A stretch of DNA of 64,000 nucleotides from Brasenia schreberi (Eukaryota; Streptophyta; Magnoliopsida; Nymphaeales; Cabombaceae): positions 17,477,501 through 17,541,500 of the forward strand of contig JAYKKT010000073.1 of the NCBI GenBank assembly GCA_036023115.1. Direction: 5' to 3'. Both the position numbers and the translations under genes were made by a program. Shown piece after piece: positions 23,501 to 35,500 of the stretch (position 1 is the first letter of the stretch; each line of letters opens with the position of its first letter). The notes below the pieces were generated by a model. The model was not told where the DNA came from. It saw only the letters and a program-made list of their open reading frames with translations, and ran no database searches.

Positions 23501-26500
23501 TCAGGGGGAAAATATTTCCTTGTACAGCTTCCGACTTTTAACTAGTATAGCATGGAGCACATTTAGAGCTATTGCTTATATTTTTCATGGAACAAAAACA
23601 GCAAGGAGACTATGGTAGAGCTGAACTACAGGAGAGAGACAATGTACACAAACAGAACCTGAATATAACAGGCCACCTTTTAAAATAACAAACCTGGACA
23701 GCAATGAAGGAGTACATTGTGTGATTTAGCTTCCAATGGCCCAATTCATGAGCAATAACAGCAACTACTTCCTCTTCATTTTTACACTGAAATGTTCAAC
23801 ATTCAAAGACAATCCCACAAGATAAAAAGGATCAGTTCATCCAGAGTAACTGCGGAAATAAACCCTCAGTGTGTGTGCAAGTGTGCACGAAGACATGTGC
23901 ATGACAAGAATATAAAAATGCATATGACTGTATTATGAGTAACGTTATGATGGCTCCGAAACATAACACTAGACACCTGTCCGTGAAGGACCTCAATTAG
24001 TTTCCACAAAGCTTCATGGATAGATTACTCAGGTTCTGGTCCATAAACAGTTACAATTTGCCCTGTGAAGACTTTTTTTCTTATGTCTCCAATGAGGTTC
24101 CTTAACCAAGCCACTGCCTATGACTTGCTAGCTCAATCTTCAATAACACGTGGTTGGAAATAAAATTCTCCTCCCACTGCTTGGGAGCTCGGGAAAATAT
24201 TCTCTTCAGTGTCAGCCTCAGCCTCCACATGTTTTATTTAAGCATTAAAAATGCATTCCACTAACTGGTTTATGATCTTATAGGAGGTTTTACATGTCTA
24301 ATATGCCGCAGAATTTTATCTCCTAAGATTTTGAAAAATCCAATTTTTTTGAAGATAATGATAGCATATTGTGCGCCTTATGATCACTCCATTTTCACCA
24401 TCCTCATTGAATGTTAACAAGAGCGGCACTTTTGTATAAGATGAATGGGAAAGAGATAAGAAAACTAGTGGAAAATGATGAGTGAAGTAGTGCAAAATGA
24501 AAGAGATAGGAAAGTGGCGAAAGATGTGTTAGGTGAATCTAAGGGAGGTGTACCAGCACAAAAAGAAGCTTGGTGGTGGAGTGAAGTAGTGCAAAATAAA
24601 ATCAAGGCAAAGAGGGCATGTTACAAATTACATTATGGTAAGAAAACTAGTGAAACTTTAGAGGCTTATAAGAAAGCAAAGAAGGAAGCGAAAAAGGCTG
24701 TCAGTGAAACGAAAGCTAAAATTTGAGAGGATTTATATAAAAAACTCAACTCAAAAGAGGGTGAAAGAGATATTTTTAGGATAGTTAAGGCTAGAGATAA
24801 GAAAACTAAAGATCTTAATTCTGTTAGATGCATTAAAGACGAGGATGAAAAAATTCTAGTGGAAAATGATGATATAAGAAATAAATGAAAAACTATTTTT
24901 ATAAGCTTTTTAATAAAAATAAAGATGTTAGTATTAGCTTAGGAGAGTTAGCCAAATCAAAAAAGTATATAAACCACAATTTCTACCGACATATTCAAAA
25001 GAATGAAGTTAAAGAGGCTCTTAAGCATATAAAGGATGGTAAATCGGTAGGACCGGACAATATTCCTATAAAAGTTTGGAAAATACTAGGAGAAATAGGA
25101 ATCACTTGGCTCATAAGACTATTTAATAAAATATAGAGAAAGCAAAAGATGCCCGAGGAATGGAGAGCGAGTACAGGTATACCCAAATATAAGAACAAAG
25201 GAGACATTCAGAATTGTGTGAATTATCGAGATATCAAGTTAATGAGCCATACTATGAAATTTTGGGAAAGAATTATGGAACGTAGGTTAAGACAAGTATC
25301 AAGTACAATAGAAAACCAATTTGGATTCATGCCAGACAGATCTACTGTTGAAGTGATTCACCTTTTGAGACGTCTTATGGAACATTTTAGAGCAAAAAAG
25401 AAAGACCTTCACATGATATTTATTAATCAAGAAAAAGCTTATGATATGGTACCGAGGGAGGTTCTTTGGAGAATCTTGGAAAAAAGAGGTATCCCATTGA
25501 CATACATTAACCTTATAAGAGACATGTACGATGGTGCAAAAACATGTGTGAGGACTCATGAAGGAATGACAGACTTCTTTGAAGTTAATATTGGGTTACA
25601 TCAAGGATCAACTTTAAGTCCATACTTATTTATAACGGTGATTGATGAGTTAACAAAACATATTAAAGATGAAGTGCCTTGGTGTAAGATTGATGAGGAC
25701 TCATGAAGGAATGACATTATGTTAGTGGAGGAATCTAAGGAAAAAGTTAATAGAAAATTGAAACTATGGAGAGAAGCATTAGAAAGCAAAGGCCTCCGAC
25801 TTAGTAGAACAAAGACATAATATATGGAATGTAAGTTTGATCATTTGGTTACTTCAGATGACATAGAAATTAAAATTGGCACACATTGCATCCCCGAAAA
25901 GGAAAGTTTTAAATAACTAGGGTCAATTTTTCAAAGTGATGGAAGAATTGATGGAGATGTTACGCATAGAATTAATGCTAATTGGTTAAGATGGAGATGA
26001 GCATCAGGTATTCTTTGTGATAAGAATATACCATTAAAGTTAAAAGGTAAATATTATAACGCAGCAATTAGATCTACCATGTTTTATGGTTTTGAGTGTT
26101 GGGTAGTTAACCATCAACATGTACAAAAGATATCTGCGACAGAAATGAAGATGTTGAGATGGATGAGTGGTCATACAAGAAAAGATCGTATACAAAATGA
26201 GGTTATTAGAAACAAATTAAGAGTGGCACCAATAAAGGATAAAACGAGAGAATATTGTTTAAGATGGTTTGGACATATAAAAAGAAGATCAGAAGATCAG
26301 AAGAACCTATAAGAAGGTATGAAAAATTAAATTTGAAAAGTATTAAAAGGGGTAGAGGACGACCACAAAAGTGTTGAAAAGAAACAATAAAGAATGATAT
26401 AGCTTATTGTGAGTTAACTGCTAACATGGCACATGATAGAGATATGTGGAAACAAAGAATCCATGTAGCGGACCACGTCTAGTATGGGAAAAGGCTTAGT

Positions 26501-29500
26501 TGTTGTTGTTAATGGGAGATTCATTCAAAAGAATTAAAGAAATCAAATACCTGTTGAACCAACGTATCATAAAGGACAATCCTCTTGTTGTTGAAAAAAC
26601 CATACATATATGCCTGCCAATAGTTAAAAATAGAAAATAATTGAACATACCCAGAATACAAAAGCAATACATTGCAATCAAGATACCAAGAAGAGTAAAT
26701 ATGCTAGGAGGAATCTTATTGCTTACATTACTATGGCTTGACCTTGTGGACCCATCAACTACAAACAATTTCTTCAGGGGAAACTTGAGTGATGAAGCTA
26801 GTTTCTCGATCCTCTCTCTCAATTCTCCTTCAGGAAGCTTTTGGAGGAAAGTACATCAAACAAGATAAATAAGACAGCAGGTATGCAAAATCAATAACAT
26901 ACAAATTATACCAGCTGAATGAGAAAAAAGCTTGGCAATAAATGAAACAAAATGTTTTTAGCGAGGGCTTTCTTATAGAGATCCCACATGCACAAACACA
27001 TGCATGTATGTGTAATTTTCAATAGATGCTAGGATAGAAAATACTCACAGGAGTGAACTTATTGAACAATGGCGCTATCAGAATGGGATATAGGGTCATC
27101 ATCAAAAGAGACAGCACAAACACGAAGGCCCAAAGATATAATGCCAAGTATGGGCCACCTTTCTGTTGCAGAAACAAGCAAGAATCAATGATTTCCACAC
27201 ACACAAAAATTATAATTCACTTTAGGCCTCATAAACCGCATATAAACAAAAGCTTATATACTGTGGCAGGATAAAATCAGCAGGCACTACAAGGTTCTAT
27301 TCATCAGTAATGATACCTGAACTATGACAATTATTGCAGCCACAATTGGTGGACCGATCACAATCGATAAGCACATTCCCTTGAAAATATCCTTGAAGAA
27401 TAACCATACCGTTTGCTGCAAACAATGACAGCAGAAACTTAGCTAAGGACAACAAAGAACACCAATTGATTATTAGAAATGTTTAACATACAATACAATG
27501 ACTAGAAAATAAGTATTATAAGGAGAAACAAACTTTATTAAAGCCATGGCGAGCCTCGATGACGAAAGTCGAATATAGTGAAAATGGCAGGTCAGTTATC
27601 TGCAAGGTAATGATCAGAAATCAGCACAAATCAGTTATAATCCTAAGAGCTAAATAAATGTACCATCATACATAATGGTGTCTGGGAAGGGATCTGACTT
27701 TTTCATAAATAATGCCAACAATTGGGTGACAAGCAAACAGGACTCAAATGCAACAAACTTGACTTGAGTTCGTGAATGTTAAAAGCTTCAACCCACAAAA
27801 TAAACAAACTAGACAAACAGACAAGCTAAAAAAAAGTACCTTTCAGCTTCCATCTCAAATGAGCATCAAAAAACATATTTTGACATCTGAAACATTTATG
27901 TAGGAAAACAAAGACAGCATTCCTACTTTTTTGGATGGAAGCTGAAAGATACAATTAGGTACAAAACTAAACCTACTCCGGGCCTAAAGTTTTTATGTAA
28001 AGAATAATACCTGTGACCAGATCATGGCACCTGCCAAGAAAGCTAGCGTGTGTAGTATCTCAGCGTCAGAATTCAGGCCCAAAAATGCTAAAAGATCTGC
28101 TGATTTCTGCAAACCAAACAACAAGGATTGAGAAACATTTACCAAAATGTAACATGGGTATAGAATTTGCGAGAGTAAGAGCACATACTCTCCAACACCA
28201 TGGCAGCGCTGCAAAGTACAAGATGGATGAGTCCATTACAATGGTAAAAGCTTCATGAACAAAATGGAAGCAGCTGAAACAAAGTAAAGAAAGCAAAATA
28301 ATATCAGTATATACGCCATTGTGCATCACGCCTAGCTAATGCTCTGGAAACACTACATTTTCGGATTTGGATTGGCCAAAATAGGATATCCAACAAAAGC
28401 CCTACAACTGCATTATGCCAATAACTAAGACAAGAATAACAACATAAGATCAAGGAACAGGCATACCTCTTATCAAGGCTGTAAGCACGAGACTTCTGAA
28501 ATTTCTCTGGACTCACCACCTCTACTAAGGGTTTGGGAAGCGTAGGCAACTTCAGGGCTGAATGCTGCCGTATGTCCAAATATGTCTCAAATATGTACAT
28601 TAGAATCATAAAACCTACAGTGATTGAAAACATAGGATAATATTGTAAACATGTCACAATTACCATGTGCAACAAAGCCTTTCCCCATATGGGTCGGCTA
28701 CATGAATTTTTTGTTTCCACACAAACTATCATGCTAACAATTACTCAACATAAGCTAGATCATTCTTTATTGTTTTCTTCCAACATTTTTGTGGTCTTCC
28801 ACTTCCTCTTTTAACATTTTCACCTGTCAAGCAGACACCTCTAGGAGGTGAAGTGTCGGCAACTTCAACACAATTAACGTGTTGAAGTTGTTTTTTGGGT
28901 GTGGTCAACACACCCAAGTTCTTTTTTATTCTTGCCTCTGCACTTGCTCTCTCCGCCACCACCTCCGTCACCCTCTCCCTTCCCTCCGACGATGGTATGA
29001 GCATTCTCTCTAGTGGAGATATGAATTTTCCAGGCTGTCGATAGTTTCGCGGAATCCTTTTGAAGATTGTCACTCACTGCAACACTACCACCATCATCAT
29101 GGTCACCCATTTCCATTCAACGAGCATCCCTAGCCATTGCCACCATCATCACACAGACACGACTTCTCTCTCTTCCTCTGTTTGGTGGGCGACTATGGTC
29201 CTGCACACATACATTTCTCTCTCTGGTGGGCGACTATGCTCATGATCATTAACTTCTCATGGATTGTTGTGCCTTATCATCTCCGTATTAATTCAATTTT
29301 CTATGTCATAAATTTTATTGATGTCTCACTTGCTCTAGGTTGAATATTATATACCTTACTTATGTCACCACACCCAATATTTATTTTTGAAATTTGTCAT
29401 ATCCCACACCCGTACCCATGTGACATAGATTTTCACTATAGTTTCTCATACCCTCTTATTGAAACTTTCTTTGGTCGTCTCTCTACTATATCACACCGGT

Positions 29501-32500
29501 GCGGGTGGGGATACGACAAATTTTAAAAATTTTGGGTGCGGCGACACGGCTAGGGTATATAATATTATATATTATATATAATATTCATGCTACATAAATC
29601 AATCATAATACAACTAGTATTTGCTAATTTTGGGTAAACGTAGGTATTAATTAGCAAGTTCCCTCATAATGATCTGAAACTTAGAATGATTTTACGAGCT
29701 ACAAAATATCCAAGTTATGGATTCAAAGAGTTTCGAGATCTTTTGTAGGATATAGCATATACTACTAGTTGTGCTAGGATCCACTAGTGATGTCATACTC
29801 TTCTGTTCTATTGATATGGCAATGTTCCTGGCATGTGTTTGGTGACAGAGATTATTCTGTGCAAAGGCATACAGTATGGAGTCAAGAATCCAATCAGATT
29901 GAGTAATAAGAAACCAATTGTCCGCACCCAAAATCATTCAAGCTAATATTGTATACAGCTACAATAGAAAGTACACAACTTTATATTAAAGCAAAACACA
30001 TAAATGGTAAACAACTACTAATTTCATCATAATACACAAATCAATCTTCATTATCCGGACCCATTTATCCATGAGTTACAAAAAAAAACTTTTTTTTTTG
30101 CATTTTTTTTTGCCATGCCGCACCAACACGGTGTCGGTGTCAGTGTCACACCAGTGTCGAGGTCGACACTCCACCCCCTTAGAAGTGTCTGTGTGACTTA
30201 GCCTCTCTATGTGTTCAACCCATCTTAAATGATTTTTATCATTTTATCATCTATTGATACAACTCCCAATTTGTTCTTAATAACCTCATTATATATATGG
30301 TCTTTCCTTGTGTAACCACTAATCCATCTTAGCATTTTCATTTCTAACATAGACATCTTTTGTACACATTAATGATTAACTATTTCTAACATGAACATCT
30401 TTTTGTACATATTGATGATTAACTACCCAGCACTCATAAGTCAAAATCCTATAGCGTAACAGGTCTAATTGATGCTTTATAATATTTACATTTCAACTTT
30501 AATAGTATCTTCTTGCCTCATAAAATACCTGATACACATCTCTATATTAACTAACCAGTATTAATTCTATACGTAACATCTCCATCAATTTTTCTATCGC
30601 TCTAAAAAACTAAACTTAAGTATTTAAAACTTTCCTTTTATGACGGATGCAATGTGTACCCATAATAATCTTTACGTATCACCTAGAGTAACCAAATTAT
30701 CAAACTTGCATTTCATATATGTTATATTTGTTCTACTAAGTCAGAAGCATTTACTTTCTAATATTTTTCTTCATAGTTTCAATTTCTTATTAACTTTTTC
30801 CTTAGACCCATCTACTAACACAATATCATCCGCAAATAACATACACCAAAGCACTTTATCTTGAATAAGTTTTGTTAACTTCAAAGAAATTTGTTATTCC
30901 TTCATGGGTTATCACATATGTTTGTACACCATTATACATGTCTCTTATAAGATTGTTATATGATAATGAGATACCTCTCTTTTCTAAGATTCTCCAGAGA
31001 ATATCTCTTGGCACTCTATCATAAGCTTTTTCGCATGAAGGTTCATGTTATATCCTTGTTATATGTTTATACACCACGTGAAGGTTCTTTTTTGCTATAA
31101 AATATTCCACAAGCCTTCTCAACATGTTAAGAACCAAAATAATAGATCTCCCTAGTATGAATCTAAATTCATTCTATGTTATATTCGATACTTGTCTCAA
31201 CCTACGTTTGATAATTCTTTCTTATAATTTCATAATATGACTCATCAACTTGACACCTTGACAATTCGCATAATTCTGAATGTCTTCCTTGTTCTTGTAT
31301 ATGGGTATAGTGATACTCGTCTTCCAACCCTTAGGCATCTTTTGGCTTCTCCATATTTCATTTATTAAACTTATAAGCCAAGTGATACTTCTCTCTCTTA
31401 AGATTTTTCATACATCTATACAAATATTGTCTAGTCCTATTTATCAATTTTTATATGTTTAAGAGTCTCTTTGACTTTAATCATTTGAATACGTCGGTAA
31501 AAATTACGGTTTATATACTCTTCTAACTTGGTTAGTTCTCGTAAGCTAATATCAATACCTATATTATCACTTACCACTAAAATCTTCTGATCATAATCTT
31601 TGATGCATCTAACAAAAGTAAAATCATTAGTTTTCTTATCTCTAAACTTAGTTATTCTCAAAACATCTCTTTCACTTTCTTTTAAGTCAAACTTTTTACA
31701 TTAATCCTCTCAAATTTTAACTTTTGCTTCACTGAAGGCCTTTTCCGCTTTTTTTTTCTTTTTCTTTCTTATAATCCTTTCAAGTTTCATTAGTCTTGTT
31801 AGTATAAAACAACTTATAACATGTCATCTTCATCTTAATTTTATCTTCCATTCTTTTGCCACTTTTCTAATATGATTAGTCATATTGTTCCATGTAACAA
31901 AAAGTGTCCCTATATAATTTCAAGCATCTCCATGAAAAACTTTGTGTATGAATATATTTTATTTCTTATTTTTGAGGTCCCATCATTTAGTTCAAGTAAC
32001 TCTATGTACTCTTTGTCCACTTTTTACAAGCAAATCTATAACTAAAAGTCAATATTGGGTAGTTAAGCTTTCTCCTAAAATTACATTGCAATCTTTACAA
32101 CATGATTTATCTTTTTTCTTATAGGTAAAATAATGAATTTGTGTTTGTCACAAGAAACTCTTATAAGTAATTAGATGTTCATCGCATTTTCTGGAAATTG
32201 TATTGGTTATAAAAAGATCATATGCCATAATAGAGTTTAAAATTTTCTTACCTTCCTCAGTTAAATCTCCAAACTCATAGTTTCTATAAAGATCTTGATA
32301 TCTTAATGCCTCTTTACTCATGTGTCCATTTATATCTCCTCTCGAACAAATCATCTTTCTTTGTGGAATTCTTTTAATTATCATATCTAACTCCTCTCAA
32401 AATACCTTTTTTATGCTATCTTCTAGTCTTAAATAGGATGCATAAGCACAAACTATATTCAAAACTTTTACGCCTAATACTAATTTTACCATCATAATTC

Positions 32501-35500
32501 AGTCACCATACCGTTATATATCTATTGTATTATCCTTTAAATCTTCATTTACAATAATACCAACTCCATTTCAAGGTTTTTTCTTTTTGAGTATCATAAT
32601 TTACAACATGTGTTCTTAATCTCCTTAGCTTTTTCTTCAACCCACTTTGTCTCTTATAAATATAAAATGTGAATCTTTCTCCTAATCATAGTATCGTCCA
32701 CGATGTGGAAACTGTTGAGAATATATATATATATATATGTTGTATTTTAAGTGTTATTTCTGTAATTTCTAATAATTGGGTATTATTGTAATTGCCTGGA
32801 GCACTAAGGGCATTTTGGTAATTTTCTATTTACAACTCATTATATAAAGGCTGGAAGTTTGTATTAGGGTTAAGAGTTTGAATAATAGAGAGTGAGAAAG
32901 AGAGGGGGGGATAATAGAGAGTGAGAAAGAGAGGGGGGGCCTTCTTCAAATCTCTCATATTTTCCTCTTCTATGTTATTTATCTTTTTCGTTTGTGTTTC
33001 CGCTACTCTACTCCCAAATTCCAACACAGTATCAGAGCCTATTTTGATTATTAGTAGCAGTAGAAGGTAGCAGTAAATTGGAGAGAACGTCTGATAAGAA
33101 GCAACGGAGGATTTATGATGCTTTGGTGAAGATTTACCAACCTTCTAAAGATGGCAAAGACACTTGCAGAAAGCTAAAGGATGGGATACTTAGTTATGAG
33201 CCTGTTTTCTTTGAAGACATTTTATGCCAGATCGTTGATATGGTTTGCCTATTTTATTCTCAAGGACTACAAAGGATGCAAGCTTTCAGGAAATGTCTTT
33301 AATATTCTCTTCCATCTGAACAAGTTTATGGCATTTGAAACACGAGACCCATTTATTATCCATCAGGAGCGGGAAAATCCAACAAATTCTACTGTCAAAA
33401 TTTTCATAGCTCTCACGTAAAGTTGTCCAAAATGTTCACCTTGGCGGTGGAAGCATATTAGGTGTTTCTCATAGGAGTCCTCCTGTCAGTGAGATTGTGG
33501 ACAGCATGCAGGAGAGAGGGATAAACATGTTGTTTGTGTTGGGTGGAAATGGTACTCATGCTGGAGCAAATGAAATACACAAAGAGTGCCGGAGGAGACG
33601 CATGAAGGTGGTAGTTGTTGGTGTTCCAAAAACCATCGATAATGATATTTTACATATGGATAAGACATTTGTTTTTGACACTGCCATCGAAGAAGCCCAA
33701 AGGGCAATACACTCATCTTATGTATTACTGATGGGAAGAAGCAGTGGTTTTATAGCAATGCATGCATCTCTATCCAGTGGACAAGTTGATGTTTGCTTAA
33801 TACCGGAGGTACCATTTAAGCTGGATGGTCTACACGGTGTTTTAAGATATTTAAGGCATCTTATAGAAACAAAGGGATCGGCTGTGCTATGTGTAGCAGA
33901 AGGAGCTGGTCAGAAATTACTGGAGAGAACTAATGCAACAGATGCATCTGGAAATGTTGTTCTTGGAGATACTGATGTTCATATCCAACACAAGACAGAA
34001 ATATTTTAAGGAAATTGGTGTCTCAGCTGATGTCATGTACATAGATCCATCGTACATGATCCGATCTGATATGAATCCAGTTGCAAATCTACAGGGAAAG
34101 GAGAGAAGATGAAAAAGGAAGAAGAAGATAACAAAGAAGGAAGGCTATTGGTTACCTAAAGTAAATGAGTCATCATTTCTTAAAGTGGTTACGCAAAATT
34201 CTGGAAAGTAAGATCAGTTTCTTTTAAAAAAGGTAATTTCATTTCTTTTGAATTTCAAATGCGAGAAATGGAAGCTACAATTACTTTTCCTGATTTTATG
34301 GAAAGAAAACCAGAAAGGTGATATGGAAAGTACTTTCCTGATTTTGTGGGAGAGCTAACCAAAAATAGCTATAGAAATTAATTTCCTGATTTGGTGGAAA
34401 GGATAAGATAAAAAGGGAAGGATTATCCCATGATTTTAGGAAAGACAATAATCAACTGCTGCCCATCATCTGGATAAAGAAAGTTGTTGCAGAAAAAAAA
34501 AGGATAGAAAATATAGTCCATCTCAGATTTTATGGGTTGTCCTGAAAAAAAGAAGGGTCTAACAACGATGTATGCAGAGTTACAAAAGAAACAAAAGAGA
34601 AGGCTGAAGAAACTAAGGCACAAAGATCATAAACTGAGGGATCGTGGTGATGATGACACAGCAAATGATCTAGTTAATGATTCAAGAGCAGCATCAGCTG
34701 AGGAGTGTCGCCGGATTCACCAAAATGGCCATGCCAGTTAATCCAAAGCCGTTCCTGAACAAACTGACAGGGAAACCTGTGATAGTGAAGCTGAAGTGGG
34801 GAATGGAATACCAAGGTTATCTTGTTTCTATAGACTCTTATATGAATTTACATGCTGAGGAGATAATTGATGGACAGAATGCAGGACAACTGGGTGAGAT
34901 ACTCATTAGGTGCAATAATGTACTGTATATTCGTGGTGTACCTGAGGATGAAGTTATGGAAAATGTTGGGGTGGCTGAAGACTGTCAAGCTAGTATCGTC
35001 TTCACATTTAATCTTTGCTGGCTTTATGCTCTGTTGGCACTTGGACTGTGTTATTGTAGTACGTTCTGCTAATCTTCACATTATCTTATAATATGCTTTA
35101 TGGAGACTGGCATGCATCATGTTTGTGTATGGCGCTTTGGTTTTCCTCTTGGTACACGTACTAGGACATGGGTATCCGAACATAGAGAAGCAAAAAAAAC
35201 TATAATAGAACAGATTTTAGTTTTTTAATGGTTGACATGTTATTAGACCTTTTCATGTGATGTTTCAAAGTTTCACACTGCACAATAAACAGGGGCAAGA
35301 AGGTGTTGGTAAAGAAAAGAGTGAGGTACATGAAAAATTGGAGGAAAGCAAGATGCGTGAGGTTCTGATTGGTTCTATTTATGTGGCCATTTCCAAACAC
35401 AAAGGGCCTGAACACGATACTGTAGTAGAAATTGAAACACAGCACCAAGAATGTAATGGCAGCACCGAGTTGGTACGACAATCGACGACCGAGCAACAAG

